This document shows positions 7,653 through 17,134 of a stretch of 64,000 nt of DNA, one piece after another (within the stretch, counting starts at the first letter, position 1; each line of letters begins with the position of its first letter). This DNA comes from Nitrospirota bacterium (lineage in GTDB: Bacteria; Nitrospirota; Nitrospiria; Nitrospirales; Nitrospiraceae). The notes under the pieces are model-generated. The model saw only the letters and a list, made by a program, of their open reading frames with translations. It had not been told where the DNA came from and ran no database searches. The stretch covers positions 124,001 to 188,000 of the forward strand of contig JAUXVD010000003.1 of NCBI GenBank assembly GCA_030684575.1, in the 5' to 3' direction. The translations under genes were made by a program, and so were the position numbers.

Positions 7653-8345
7653 TTACTGCTGTGAGAGGCCGTTGGTGGAAGGTGCTGGTGGGGTGGTGTG
7701 GCGAATAATTTTCCCTTCGACGAGATAGACCACCAGTTCAGCGATATTGGTGGCATGGTCGGCCATCCGTTCAAGGTATTTGGCGATGAAGCTCAAGCGA
7801 ATGGCACGTGACGTCGTGTGAGGATTTTCGAGCATGAACGACAGCAGTTCACGGAATAGTTGCTCCATGAGATCGTCGACGAAGTCATCGTCCGTCAGCA
7901 CTTTCCGAGCGAGGGTGGCATCGTCCTTCACGAACGCATCGATACTTTCTTTCACCATCGTTCGCGCCCACCGTGCCATACGCGGGATGTCGATATAGGG
8001 CTTCAGTTGCGGCTCTTCGTTCAGCTCGATCGCACGCTCGCAGACATTTTCTGCCAGGTCGCTGATGCGCTCGAGTTCGGTGGCGATTTTCATCGCGGTG
8101 GTGATCAGCCGCAAGTCTCGCGCGGCAGGCTGATGCAGGGCCAGCAGGCGAATGCAATCTTCGTCGATCTCCACATCCAAGGCGTTGACCTGGTGGTCCC
8201 GCTCGATCACCTGTCTGGCCAGGGCTGAGTCGCGGTTCACCAATGCGGTGAGCGCCTTATCGATCTGATCTTCGGCCAGACCGGCCATGCGCAGGAGCTT
8301 GGTTTTCAACTCGACGAGTTCTTCGTCAAAATGGCGTTGTCTCAT
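7653..8345 (-). CDS. phoU: Phosphate transport regulator PhoU
   Basis: This 230-residue helical protein has two PhoU repeats. The first carries the signature ERISDLAENVCERAIEL (about residues 87-103) and the second YLERMADHATNIAELVVYL (about residues 188-206); these bind metal clusters and contact the sensor kinase and the Pst transporter. The start is ATG 8345; a TTG at 8354 overlaps pstB and is less likely. PhoU dampens phosphate uptake and PhoB signalling when phosphate is sufficient. It is the last gene of the pst operon, abutting pstB. Confidence 0.93.
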   Translation of the reverse strand: MRQRHFDEELVELKTKLLRMAGLAEDQIDKALTALVNRDSALARQVIERDHQVNALDVEIDEDCIRLLALHQPAARDLRLITTAMKIATELERISDLAENVCERAIELNEEPQLKPYIDIPRMARWARTMVKESIDAFVKDDATLARKVLTDDDFVDDLMEQLFRELLSFMLENPHTTSRAIRLSFIAKYLERMADHATNIAELVVYLVEGKIIRHTTPPAPSTNGLSQQ

Positions 8346-8350
8346 AGGGT

Positions 8351-9151
8351 TCAACCAAATCGTCCGGTGATGTAGTCCTCGGTCTGTTTTTGGGAAGGTG
8401 TCGTAAAGAGCTGTTTGGTGAGGCCAAACTCCACCAATTCGCCGAGGTACATGAAGGCCGTCCAGTCGGACACCCGAGCCGCCTGCTGCATATTGTGTGT
8501 CACGATCAGGATTGTCACACGACGTTTTAAGTCGAGCAACAATTCTTCAATGCTGGCCGTCGCGATCGGATCGAGCGCCGACGTCGGCTCATCCAACAAC
8601 AACAGTTCGGGATCGGTCGCCAACGCTCGGGCGATACAGAGCCGTTGCTGCTGGCCGCCGGAGAGCGAGGTCGCCCGAGCCGTCAATCGGTCCTTCACCT
8701 CTTCCCACAGGGCGGCGTTTCGCAGGGCCTGTTCGACCTTTTCATCCAAGAGCTGCCGTTCACTGGTCCCTCGTACTCTTAATCCGTAGGCGACGTTGTC
8801 ATAAATGGACTTGGGAAAGGGGTTCGGCTTTTGAAAGACCATGGCGATCCGCATCCGCACTTCGATCGGATCGACCTCGCGCGCGAGAATATTGCGTTGA
8901 TCCGGGTACAGGAGAATTTCACCTTCATAACGGTTTCCCGCATAGAGGTCGTGCATCCGATTAAAGCAGCGGAGAAAGGTGGATTTCCCGCAGCCAGATG
9001 GCCCGATCAAGGCCGTGATCTGATATTCGGCGATGGGGAGCGACAGGTTCTTCAGCGCCAAGCGGTTTCCATAGGAGAAACTGAGGGCACGGGTCTCCGC
9101 CTTGAGGGGTGTGGGCCATTCCTGAGGGTACGTCGAGTCGGCGACATCCAT
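8351..9151 (-). CDS. pstB: Phosphate ABC transporter ATP-binding protein PstB
   Basis: This 266-residue cytoplasmic ATPase powers high-affinity phosphate import. All ABC motifs are present: Walker [11 protein letters not shown]-loop [16 protein letters not shown], signature LSGGQQQR, Walker [14 protein letters not shown] and the switch His in VTHNM. The VFQKPNPFP stretch is diagnostic of PstB. The ATG lies 1 nt after the pstA stop, so the two are translated together. Length is normal for the family (about 260). Confidence 0.96.
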   Translation of the reverse strand: MDVADSTYPQEWPTPLKAETRALSFSYGNRLALKNLSLPIAEYQITALIGPSGCGKSTFLRCFNRMHDLYAGNRYEGEILLYPDQRNILAREVDPIEVRMRIAMVFQKPNPFPKSIYDNVAYGLRVRGTSERQLLDEKVEQALRNAALWEEVKDRLTARATSLSGGQQQRLCIARALATDPELLLLDEPTSALDPIATASIEELLLDLKRRVTILIVTHNMQQAARVSDWTAFMYLGELVEFGLTKQLFTTPSQKQTEDYITGRFG

Positions 9152-9152
9152 G

Positions 9153-10076
9153 TTACCAGCTCACCTGCTTTCGCATTCGGTATCGCAAGTAGATCGCCAG
9201 GCCGTTCATTGTCAAGGTCATCCCGACCAACAGCACCCCGGCTGCTGCGGCGTTGCCGGCGAAGTCCTCGCCTGGCCTCGACACCCACCCGAACATTTGA
9301 ATGGGCATGATCGTAAAGGGAGAAAAGAGCCAGTCGAAGGAGATATATGGCGGTTGTGTCGTGAACGGAGCCGGAGGCAGAAAGGCAATAAACGTCAGAG
9401 CACCGATGGTGACGATGGGGGCGGTCTCACCGATAGCCCGGCTCAACGCCAGGATAATGCCCGTCAGGATGCCGGCCGCCGAATAGGGGAGGACGTGATG
9501 CGAGACCGTCTGCCATTTGGTGGCGCCCAATCCATAAGCCGCCTCCCGGATCTCGACCGGGATTGCGCGAATCGCTTCACGCGTGGTGACGATGACGACC
9601 GGCAGAATCAAGAGTGCCAACGTGAGGCCGGCTACCAGGATACTTTCGCCCAGTCCCAGGATGTAGACGAACAACCCGAGCGCCAGCAAGCCATAAATGA
9701 TCGAGGGTACGCCGGCCAGGTTCGTGACCGTGACCTCGATCAATTCGGTCATCCATGTCTTCCGTGCGTACTCCTCCAAGTAGATGGCGGCTGCAACGCC
9801 TAACGGGATGCCCACGACCGCCGTGACCAGCATGATCAAGGTCGAGCCGACCCAGGCCGGTAGAATGCCGGCTTGCGCGGCGTGACGAGAGGGAAATGAC
9901 ATGAGGAACTGCCAGTCGATCTGACGGGCACCTTGGTACAGCAGCGCCCCGAATAAGAGGGCGAGGGTTCCGACTGCGATGGTTAATGAGCCAAGTCCCA
10001 CGATTTTGAATAGGGCCTCGGCAAACTTGCGCCGTGCGATGGAAGGGGACGAATGGGACAGCGACTGTGTCGACAT
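9153..10076 (-). CDS. pstA: Phosphate ABC transporter permease PstA
   Basis: This 307-residue inner-membrane permease has six hydrophobic segments. The cytoplasmic coupling loop ([29 protein letters not shown] region, about residues 190-215) carries the EAA motif that docks onto PstB. The pair [10 protein letters not shown] and YEEYA-type segments match PstA. The start ATG overlaps the pstC stop by one base (TGATG). With PstC it forms the membrane channel for phosphate released by PstS. Confidence 0.94.
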   Translation of the reverse strand: MSTQSLSHSSPSIARRKFAEALFKIVGLGSLTIAVGTLALLFGALLYQGARQIDWQFLMSFPSRHAAQAGILPAWVGSTLIMLVTAVVGIPLGVAAAIYLEEYARKTWMTELIEVTVTNLAGVPSIIYGLLALGLFVYILGLGESILVAGLTLALLILPVVIVTTREAIRAIPVEIREAAYGLGATKWQTVSHHVLPYSAAGILTGIILALSRAIGETAPIVTIGALTFIAFLPPAPFTTQPPYISFDWLFSPFTIMPIQMFGWVSRPGEDFAGNAAAAGVLLVGMTLTMNGLAIYLRYRMRKQVSW

Positions 10077-11035
10077 CAGTAGACCTCCCGAAATCGCTTC
10101 CGCAGAACATGTCCGAGAATGTTGAAGGCAAAGGTCATCACGGCCAGCACGAGTCCGGCGGCAAAAATACTCTGATAGCCAATGCTGCCGTGGGGAAGAT
10201 CGCCGAGCGCCACTTGCACGATGTAGGCGGTAATGGTCGCGGCCGGCTCCAGGGGGTTCCAGGTTAAATTCGGATTCTGCCCCGCTGCGATCGCCACGAC
10301 CATGGTTTCGCCGACCGCTCGCGAAATTCCGAGGACATAGGCGGCCACGAGGCCGGAGGTTGCCGCCGGCACGACGACACGCCAGGCAGTCTGGAGTCGA
10401 GTCGCGCCGATCGCGTAGGAGCCTTCCCGCAGCACCATCGGTACGGCGCGCATCGCATCCTCGCTGAGCGAGATCACGAAGGGCATGATCATAATCCCGA
10501 TGACGATACCGGGACCGAGCATGTTAAATCCCGGGAGGTCTGGCCAGAGTCGTTGAAGCGCCGGGGTCACGACGAGCAACGCAAAGTACCCGTACACGAC
10601 GGTCGGAACGGCACCCAGAAGCTCTAGCGCGGGCTTCATGATTTCCCGTACACGCGACGAGGAAAATTCAGAAAGATAGATGGCTGCCACCGTTCCGAGT
10701 GGAATGGCCACGAGTAACCCAACCGCACTGGTGACGAGGGTACCGGCCAGCAGTGGCAAGATCCCATAGTGAGGATTGGCAAAGAGGGGGGTCCAGAGTG
10801 TATCGGTAAAAAAGTCCGTAAGCGGGACCGTTTTGAAAAACCCGATCGATTCAGACAACAGCACCGCGATAATCATCACCGTCGCCGCAACGGATGTCAG
10901 AGCGGCAAGAAAGAGCCCGCCCTCGATCACTCGCTCGCGTCGCTGGCGCGCATGGCGACGGGCAGCCGCTTCCTCGAAGGCATTCGGCTTACTGATATGC
11001 ATCGCCTCCTGCTCTGCCATGCTGGATGTGTTCAT
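10076..11035 (-). CDS. pstC: Phosphate ABC transporter permease PstC
   Basis: This 319-residue permease starts at ATG 11035 (MNTSSMAEQ); the open frame extends further upstream, but that part runs into the repeat element and has no PstC character. The N-terminus is polar and Arg-rich (RRHARQRRER), followed by six hydrophobic helices. The EAA-like loop is AMRAVPMVLREGSYAIGATRLQ. The motif SRAVGETM pairs with the equivalent in PstA. A 268-bp gap with a 123-bp palindromic repeat separates it from pstS. GAGG lies rather far upstream of the start, so the exact start is uncertain by a few codons. Confidence 0.93.
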   Translation of the reverse strand: MNTSSMAEQEAMHISKPNAFEEAAARRHARQRRERVIEGGLFLAALTSVAATVMIIAVLLSESIGFFKTVPLTDFFTDTLWTPLFANPHYGILPLLAGTLVTSAVGLLVAIPLGTVAAIYLSEFSSSRVREIMKPALELLGAVPTVVYGYFALLVVTPALQRLWPDLPGFNMLGPGIVIGIMIMPFVISLSEDAMRAVPMVLREGSYAIGATRLQTAWRVVVPAATSGLVAAYVLGISRAVGETMVVAIAAGQNPNLTWNPLEPAATITAYIVQVALGDLPHGSIGYQSIFAAGLVLAVMTFAFNILGHVLRKRFREVY

Positions 11036-11059
11036 CAGTAGACTGCGCCTTTCCTCTAG

Positions 11060-11182
11060 CAGGATGCTGAAAAAGTCCGCCAGCGGCGTTCTCGCTTCAC
11101 GAAGAGGCTCAACGTACCACAAGGGTACGACTCGCCTCTTCGCTCGCTGCGGCCTTGCTGGACGGCCTTTTTGAGCATCCTG
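11060..11182. repeat. Palindromic repeat element, copy A
   Basis: This 123-bp element has imperfect terminal inverted repeats of about 20 bp (CAGGATGCTGAAAAAGTCCG versus the complement of its other end, CAGGATGCTCAAAAAGGCCG). Inside are nested stems: GAAGAGGC (11101-11108) pairs with GCCTCTTC (11134-11141), and CGTACC (11113-11118) with GGTACG (11124-11129). The whole element could fold into one long hairpin. A related copy lies at 63239-63358 in the opposite orientation. This copy sits between pstS and pstC, so it is probably transcribed with the pst mRNA. Confidence 0.8.
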
Positions 11183-11303
11183 TGGATGTTCTGACCGCGG
11201 TGCCACTCCGAGTATTTTGGCCGTTATTTCGCATGCACCGAGGTTTTCCGCAGCCTGCTAGAGAGAACCTCAAGCCAGAGCCTGCACGAACACCTCATGA
11301 GCG

Positions 11304-12314
11304 CTACCGTTTCGGAGGACGGCTCATGATTGCTTCAACCGCCAGTCCTACTTCAGGCACACCACCGAAACCGGTACCCAGTACACCTTGTTTGAAGCGC
11401 TCACGGGCCATGCCATAGGCTGGTTCCGGTAAAGGGATATAGCGGACTTCTGCGATCAGCTTCGGCCCTTCCGTCAGGTAATACTCCACGAAGTCTTTGA
11501 CCTCTTGGCGCTTTGCCGCCGCCTCACTGACGTAAATGAAGAGGGGCCTCGATAGAGGCTGATAACTGCCCTTGATGACGTTTTCAGCACTAGGCAGCAC
11601 CGGGCCATTTTTACCGACAATAGCGACCGCTTTTAGCTTCTTCATCTGAGCGGCATAATAGGCAAAGGGGATATAGCCCAGCGCGTTCTTGTTATTCTCG
11701 ATCCCCTGCACGAGCACGTTATCGTCTTCACTGGCGGTGTAATCGCCTCGGCTGGCTTTAGCCTTTCCCACGATGGCATCGGTAAAGTAATCGAAGGTGC
11801 CGGAATCGGAGCCGGCGCCAAAGAGCACAATTGGGGCATCCGGCCAGTCGGAATGGATCTGGTTCCATTTGGTAATTTTACTCTGGGCTGCCGGTTCCCA
11901 GATTGTCTTCAGCTCTTCGACCGTCATGGACGTAATCCAGGTGTTTTTCGGACTCACCGCCACCGTCAAGGCATCGAAGGCGATGGGCAGTTCGTAATAG
12001 GCAATGCCGTTCTTCCGGCAGAGGTCCATTTCTTCTTTGAGGATCGGCCGGGAGGCATCCGCAATGTCCGTCTCACCCCGGCAGAACTTCTTGAATCCAC
12101 CGCCTGTGCCGGCGATGCCCACGGTCACTCTGATGCGGCCCCGGTTCGCTTTCTGAAATTCTTCCGCCACCGCCTCCGTGAGGGGATAGACCGTGCTCGA
12201 TCCGTCGACTTTGATGAGAGCTGTTGGGGTGCCCTGTGCCAGAGGAGTCCCTGAGTCGAAGACTCCGAGAAACCCGGCCATCGCCATACAGGATACCAAC
12301 CGGACAACTAGCAT
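11304..12314 (-). CDS. pstS: Periplasmic phosphate-binding protein PstS
   Basis: ATG 12314 is chosen because GAGGAG lies 6 nt upstream; longer frames up to 12407 have no such site. The 336-residue product has a signal peptide (cleavage probably after PLAQG, about residue 28). The mature protein shows the PBP type II phosphate-binding pattern: DGSSTVYPL near the N-terminus, [21 protein letters not shown] and [12 protein letters not shown], all typical ligand loops. It captures phosphate in the periplasm and delivers it to PstCA. It is first in the pst operon, preceded by a putative Pho box. Confidence 0.94.
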   Translation of the reverse strand: MLVVRLVSCMAMAGFLGVFDSGTPLAQGTPTALIKVDGSSTVYPLTEAVAEEFQKANRGRIRVTVGIAGTGGGFKKFCRGETDIADASRPILKEEMDLCRKNGIAYYELPIAFDALTVAVSPKNTWITSMTVEELKTIWEPAAQSKITKWNQIHSDWPDAPIVLFGAGSDSGTFDYFTDAIVGKAKASRGDYTASEDDNVLVQGIENNKNALGYIPFAYYAAQMKKLKAVAIVGKNGPVLPSAENVIKGSYQPLSRPLFIYVSEAAAKRQEVKDFVEYYLTEGPKLIAEVRYIPLPEPAYGMARERFKQGVLGTGFGGVPEVGLAVEAIMSRPPKR

Positions 12315-12437
12315 GCGCGCTCCTCTCATCCTCAATGAATCTGTCTGCCTCTCATGGCCCTGTGACACACCATCTTGACGCAGCTCTAGTGCAGGCCGTT
12401 TCTTCATGGATCCTGAGGCTACAGCATGTCCATTCCG

Positions 12438-12470
12438 GTACTGTCACAGATGTGTAAGTCTTTTGTTAAC
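12438..12470 (-). promoter_or_regulatory. Putative Pho box (three 11-bp repeats) before pstS
   Basis: On the minus strand the site reads GTTAACAAAAG, ACTTACACATC, TGTGACAGTAC in tandem, each with TNACA at the same phase. It ends 123 nt before the pstS start and after the stop of the upstream lipoprotein gene, so pstS probably has its own phosphate-controlled promoter. The regulator is expected to be PhoB-like; no phoB is in the window. Confidence 0.65.
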
Positions 12471-12546
12471 TCGGAAGGACAGTGGCAGCCTCGTAGGAAA
12501 AAGTTTTCCTTTTAAACCGTCTCAGATTAGGGGGAGCTGACGGCAA

Positions 12547-13230
12547 TCACTGTTCTGGAATTGGAGTTTGCAGTTTCTTTTCCCGTGCCAGTTGAACAAG
12601 ATCTATGACCACCACACGGCCTGGGTCGATGTAAGGCCAAGGCCATTGTTCATCCTCCGGTACGATAGACGTCGCAGGTACAAAGGTCGCGCGGAAACTT
12701 GTCCGGCTGATCGGGAGGAGCGGGTTCTCGATAGGATCGATCTCTGACACGATACTCTGGCTCATGCCTTCGGAGGGCGAAGTACGGTCATTTGCCAGAA
12801 TGAAATATAGATGCTGACCATGGACAAAGAGACCGCCCGACGTGATGGCCAACCCGATGGCTGAAGTCGAAACGCGTCGATAAAACGTCACCAGTTCTCC
12901 AGGCGTCGCCTCTGGCAACGCCTGACTGAGATGGCGAGCCAAGAGGACCTGTTCCTCTTTGGAGAATGCTGCAACGAGGGATGCTTCTCCGCTGAGGATG
13001 GAGGGAATGAACGAGTTCCGTGACTGTATCCTGATCCCCGCGAGAATGTACCGTAGCTCATCGAGACTAACCTTGGCCGGATGACTGTGGCCTATACCTG
13101 CCTTGCTATCCAGCTGTAGGCTGATGGCCGTCGCAGTGTCATGATATAGAGCGCGCGGAGGCGGAGCAGTTGTGCATCCGACGCTGAGAGAAACGACGAC
13201 TCCTAACGCACAAACCACCCAACCCTGCAT
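12547..13230 (-). CDS. Lipoprotein of unknown function in the phosphate porin operon
   Basis: ATG 13230 has GAGAGGG about 6 nt upstream; longer frames begin up to 13281. The 227-residue product starts with a hydrophobic segment and a lipobox (SVGC at about residue 20), so it is a lipoprotein. The rest is mixed alpha/beta with no recognised motif; it ends in a short charged tail. It is the third gene behind the porin and PstS-like genes (76-bp gap to the latter), which suggests an envelope function under phosphate limitation. No enzymatic residues can be named. Confidence 0.72.
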   Translation of the reverse strand: MQGWVVCALGVVVSLSVGCTTAPPPRALYHDTATAISLQLDSKAGIGHSHPAKVSLDELRYILAGIRIQSRNSFIPSILSGEASLVAAFSKEEQVLLARHLSQALPEATPGELVTFYRRVSTSAIGLAITSGGLFVHGQHLYFILANDRTSPSEGMSQSIVSEIDPIENPLLPISRTSFRATFVPATSIVPEDEQWPWPYIDPGRVVVIDLVQLAREKKLQTPIPEQ

Positions 13231-13306
13231 GTTATTCCCTCTCATGACGCCGAGGCTATCCATACTTCGATTCATCTTCAAACGATAGCAGAACAGAGGG
13301 AAGATT

Positions 13307-14428
13307 TCAGCGCACGTCGTTTTGTGCCGTCACTAGACTGTGCCCCAAAATTTCAAAATTCTTGGAGATCTGCGCGGCGGTCAACGGATAAAGACTCGCT
13401 CGGGCCACGGTCTCCTGCCCTTGGCGGCTATTCACAAACTTCACAAACTCCCATACCACGGGATCGAGTTTTTCTTTCTGATTTTTGTTCACATAGAGAT
13501 AGAGCGGTCTGGCCAGTGGGTATTGTCCATTGGCCACGCTCTCAGCGCTGGGTAGGACCGCCGCCCCATCGGCCTCATTTGTAAGGGGGATAATTCTGAC
13601 CATGGAACCTTGGAATCCTACGCCGGCATAGCCGACTGCGAGAGGGTCTTGAGCGATGGCGAGAATCTCCGATGCCGACCCAGGTTGCTCCTGCACGTCG
13701 TCACGGAGCTCCCCATCTATCAATGCCACATGCTTAAAGAATTCGCGGGTCCCGGACTTTTTGTTTCGTCCATACAGGTGAATGGGCTGTTGGCTCCATT
13801 GATCTTTAAGTCCCACCTGGCCCCAGGTTGTGAGGCGTCCTCCCTTGCTTCGCTTCAAGCTGGAGCTAAAGAGGCCGTCGACTTGTTCGAGTGTGAGGTG
13901 TTCGATTGGGTTGTCGTTGTGCACATAAATAGCAACGGCATCCATCGCGATCGGAATGCCGATTGGTTCGTACCCATGATGGCTGACAAACCCCTTTCGT
14001 TCTTGGTCGGTCAGCGGACGTGACGAAGCCAATAAATCGGAACTACTGGCACCTTGTGTGCCTTTGCCGCCTGACTTGTCCCCGCGGTGCTGGAGGGAAA
14101 GGCCCAGCATGAATTCGCGTATGGCCTCGCTGGATCCCTGCCCCTCGACACCGAATTTCGTGTTGGGTTGAAACGATCTGAACGCGGCGGCGAGCTTCGC
14201 CATGAGGGGCTGCATCGTATCAGACCCGACAATGGTGACTCGACCGCTGATGCCTTGAGCAGGCTGGTATTGTTCTGCGATCGAGTCATTGCCTGATTGG
14301 ACTAAGATATTGGCCTGTTCTGCAGTAGCCTTCTCGTCCCACAGGCACCAGGAAGTGAGAGCGAGTACAAGGGCAAGACATTGTGCTGGACGGACAGAGC
14401 AGATCCGCTGTTGTACATTATGTGTCAT
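13307..14428 (-). CDS. Second PstS-family phosphate-binding protein
   Basis: Three ATG codons in a row (14434, 14431, 14428) follow AAGGA; the last has the best spacing and gives 373 residues. A signal peptide covers about the first 35 residues. The mature region has PBP-like loops: TIVGSDTMQPLM, VEGQGSSEAIREF, LLASSRPLTDQE and YGRNKKSGTREFF. These match the ligand loops of PstS, including the Ser/Thr and Arg positions. It differs clearly from the pstS product at 11304 and has an unusual Gly/Ser-rich insert near residue 120. It lies directly after a phosphate-type porin gene, so a periplasmic capture role for that porin is likely. Confidence 0.85.
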   Translation of the reverse strand: MTHNVQQRICSVRPAQCLALVLALTSWCLWDEKATAEQANILVQSGNDSIAEQYQPAQGISGRVTIVGSDTMQPLMAKLAAAFRSFQPNTKFGVEGQGSSEAIREFMLGLSLQHRGDKSGGKGTQGASSSDLLASSRPLTDQERKGFVSHHGYEPIGIPIAMDAVAIYVHNDNPIEHLTLEQVDGLFSSSLKRSKGGRLTTWGQVGLKDQWSQQPIHLYGRNKKSGTREFFKHVALIDGELRDDVQEQPGSASEILAIAQDPLAVGYAGVGFQGSMVRIIPLTNEADGAAVLPSAESVANGQYPLARPLYLYVNKNQKEKLDPVVWEFVKFVNSRQGQETVARASLYPLTAAQISKNFEILGHSLVTAQNDVR

Positions 14429-14463
14429 CATCATTTCCTTTCTTCTCGAGTAAGACGGTTCTT

Positions 14464-15975
14464 CTAATTAAAGAAGAATTGGGCCTGGAATCGCAACAGG
14501 GAGGCATCAAATTGATCCTGCACCTGATTGCGCACCAGAGTCTCGTTGAGTCCGTCCTTCAACATGAGTTCAGTGACAAACCTCCAGTGAGTATCCGGTT
14601 CCCAGACTAGACCGAAGTTCCAGGTTCGCGATTGGCCATCTGGTGCACCGCTGATCGATTTGATCCCACCATAATATTCACCGAAGCGCACATAGGGCGT
14701 GAGCTGGCCGACATCCGAGTATTGCCAGGTATAGTACCCCTGCACATAACCGCCTCGAAGCGACGACTCTTCAATGGTGTTATTGCTCGCGTTCCGCTTC
14801 GCATTACGTCCAATCGTGCCCTCGGCAAGTAGTCCCCAGGGTTGCGGTGGCGTCCAGAGGTAGGCCGTGAGGCGCTGATCGTTGACGTCGCAGCCGCCTT
14901 CCTTATTCAAGGCGTCGTAACACTTCGCCGCCGAACTGGTGCTGGTGGGGGATCCGGCGCCGGTGACTGAGTAGATCCCGCGAAAGGCCATCACGCCGGT
15001 TTCCAGGAGTCGCCCGTTCGGCAACTCAAACGGATAGGCCAATCGTACGCCGACATGCTTGTCGCCGTTCAATTCCGCCTTGTTGCGGCCTTGGCCATTG
15101 TAAACCATGACGCCGAAGACGCCATAATCGCCCGGTCCGTTGTGATAAGCCGCTAATTGGGAAAACCGATCTTGGGCGATTTTGGGGCTCCAATAATAGG
15201 CTATGCCGAGGTCTCGTTCCCCCGGCGCCCCGCTTTGAACCGATTCGTGCCGGTCGAGTTCTTGCCGATTAGTGCTTGATCGGTAGGTATCGAAGGAGTT
15301 TGGCGCTCTGTGTAGGCCGAATCGAAGCCGGTTAACCTTGTCTTTTGTCAGGTAGTAGTCGCCGTACGCATCAATAATTTCCTTATTGAACATATTTTGT
15401 GTTCCTTGATCGCCTTCGAAGGCGCCCTGAAGGAAGAAGGCGAGCCGTTCTGAAACCTGCCCTTGGAACACGAGGCGGATGCGCCGCATGTAGAATTCAC
15501 GTGGCTGGTGGGTCGCATTGCTATCGCCTAGAGGGATGCTCATCTTGCCGTCGGTGGGTCCGGCAGAGATACGAAACTGGGTGTACCCGCTGATCCGGAT
15601 GCGCTCATACCAGCGGGGATTGCCAGCCATCTGCATCTCCGGCGTCTGCTCGAAGACGCGGCGTTCTTCTTCCGCTTTCAGGCGAATCCAATCATCCTGG
15701 GTGATGAGTCCCTTTTCCAATAGGAGACTTTCGAGATTGGTGCTTTCTATGGTGAGGCGCTGACCGACACTTGCCCGTTGGCTTGGGTCGGCAACAGGAG
15801 TGGCGGTCAAACCAGATTGAGGACCGATGATGTCTGGTTCTGCCGCAACTGCGGCCAGGGTGCTGTTAATGCCCAAGGTGAGAACCAGGCACAGGACAAA
15901 GGCTCGTAGTAAAATTACACGTAAAAACGTCGTGCTCTCATCTTTCGATTGTTGCGGAAGTGGCCAGATCTGCAC
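14464..15975 (-). CDS. Phosphate/polyphosphate-selective-type outer-membrane porin
   Basis: GTG 15975 has AAGGGGGG upstream with a good spacer. The 503-residue product has an N-terminal signal peptide (about residues 1-45). A short coiled-coil-like segment near residues 75-110 (LESLLLEKGLITQDDWIRLKAEEERR) then precedes a long beta-barrel with alternating hydrophobic residues, ending in FQAQFFFN with a terminal aromatic-rich strand. This build, including the early helical segment, fits the OprO/OprP family (Pfam Porin_O_P). It would pass phosphate or other anions across the outer membrane. It heads an operon with a PstS-like protein and a lipoprotein, behind a putative Pho box. Confidence 0.8.
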   Translation of the reverse strand: MQIWPLPQQSKDESTTFLRVILLRAFVLCLVLTLGINSTLAAVAAEPDIIGPQSGLTATPVADPSQRASVGQRLTIESTNLESLLLEKGLITQDDWIRLKAEEERRVFEQTPEMQMAGNPRWYERIRISGYTQFRISAGPTDGKMSIPLGDSNATHQPREFYMRRIRLVFQGQVSERLAFFLQGAFEGDQGTQNMFNKEIIDAYGDYYLTKDKVNRLRFGLHRAPNSFDTYRSSTNRQELDRHESVQSGAPGERDLGIAYYWSPKIAQDRFSQLAAYHNGPGDYGVFGVMVYNGQGRNKAELNGDKHVGVRLAYPFELPNGRLLETGVMAFRGIYSVTGAGSPTSTSSAAKCYDALNKEGGCDVNDQRLTAYLWTPPQPWGLLAEGTIGRNAKRNASNNTIEESSLRGGYVQGYYTWQYSDVGQLTPYVRFGEYYGGIKSISGAPDGQSRTWNFGLVWEPDTHWRFVTELMLKDGLNETLVRNQVQDQFDASLLRFQAQFFFN

Positions 15976-16060
15976 GCTTCGTCCCCCCTTGTTGTCTGGC
16001 CTGTGCAGGCCAGTGAGTCCACAGTGTTGTCAGAAGGGAGTATCCTGGATTCACATAAAG

Positions 16061-16093
16061 AATCCGTAACGGCGCTGTTACAGAATTGTTAAA
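16061..16093 (-). promoter_or_regulatory. Putative Pho box (three 11-bp repeats) before the porin operon
   Basis: The minus strand reads TTTAACAATTC, TGTAACAGCGC, CGTTACGGATT in tandem, each with TNAC(A/G) in phase. It ends 85 nt before the porin start codon. It has the same phase, pitch and orientation as the sites before pstS and the psiE operon. Confidence 0.65.
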
Positions 16094-16186
16094 TTTTGAT
16101 GGGGGGCATGTTTATGTCGGTGTAATCAGGAGGCTATGGGGCGGGTCGAGAGATGGAAGATCACACGATGAGGCACGATTCACACA

Positions 16187-17134
16187 TCACAACACACGGT
16201 AATACAGCACCGAGCTCACTCCGGTATTGGCATCGCGCCGGAGTACCACGGTCCCATTCCTGGTCACCTCGTTGACGCTCACGATCAGACGGGCCAAGAA
16301 CAGATCGCTTTTGATGTCGTACAGGTTTTGGAGCCGGAGTTCCTTCCCAACTTCTTCGAAGCTACTGACGCGATCGAGGTCCTGAATGGTCTTGAAAGGA
16401 CGCGCCTGGATAATATCTGACGCCACGCCTTGCGAGATACGAGGATCGAGGGCTTGAAGGACAAGGGGATTAGCCGTGTTGACGTTCACCCGGCTTTCTC
16501 CTTCTTGAGGATAGACGGTTACCACCTTCGAGAGCTTCTCGATGAGGTCGGGTGTCATCCCTTTGATCAGGCGTAATTCTAAGAGCGTCTGCAAGGGAGC
16601 ATTGGCCGCGCGATAGGAGGGGCGCAAGGTTTGGTAGTAGGGGCTTTCTGCGCCGGAGGCTTCCGGCACCTCGTCCTGATCCACCCAATCGACGATGGCG
16701 TCCACCAGATCAGGATTGACCTGCACGAGTTCGAAGAGTCTCTTGAACCGCAGGACCTTGGCCTTTTTGGCGATGGGATCTCCGCCGGCCGCTAATTCGT
16801 TCAGGTTGAGTTTGCCCCGTTCGTCTTCGATTTTCGCGCTCAGTACGCCATCACCGATGGCATAGTTGGAGATGGGAAAGGCCCAGATGTCGGTGGGGGC
16901 ATCGAAAAACTGTCCCGTTTTTTTGTCCTTGATGAAATCCTGCTGCAACACGCCACGGGCGGCCTGTACCGCCGCACGTGCGAGCACGGTCGCTTTAAAA
17001 TTGTCGCGGAACGCTGCGGCGTCGCGGTATTCCCGCCTCGCTTCGACATCGAATTCGAGAATCAGCGCAACCAGGAGGGTGAGAACCAGGAGGGTTAGAA
17101 GAAGGGCAATGCCGCGCTCATCAGACCTTGGCAT
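16187..17134 (-). CDS. gspK: Type II secretion minor pseudopilin GspK
   Basis: This 315-residue protein has the GspK pattern: a short positive leader (MPRSDERG), a hydrophobic helix IALLLTLLVLTLLVALILEF, and a large periplasmic domain. The leader lacks the Glu at position +5 of the other pseudopilins, as is usual for GspK. The stretch EDERGKLNLNEL and the NVNTANPLVLQAL region (helix-hairpin-helix-like) are typical. It caps the pseudopilus tip with GspI and GspJ. It overlaps gspM by 14 bp and is the last gene of the operon. Confidence 0.9.
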   Translation of the reverse strand: MPRSDERGIALLLTLLVLTLLVALILEFDVEARREYRDAAAFRDNFKATVLARAAVQAARGVLQQDFIKDKKTGQFFDAPTDIWAFPISNYAIGDGVLSAKIEDERGKLNLNELAAGGDPIAKKAKVLRFKRLFELVQVNPDLVDAIVDWVDQDEVPEASGAESPYYQTLRPSYRAANAPLQTLLELRLIKGMTPDLIEKLSKVVTVYPQEGESRVNVNTANPLVLQALDPRISQGVASDIIQARPFKTIQDLDRVSSFEEVGKELRLQNLYDIKSDLFLARLIVSVNEVTRNGTVVLRRDANTGVSSVLYYRVL

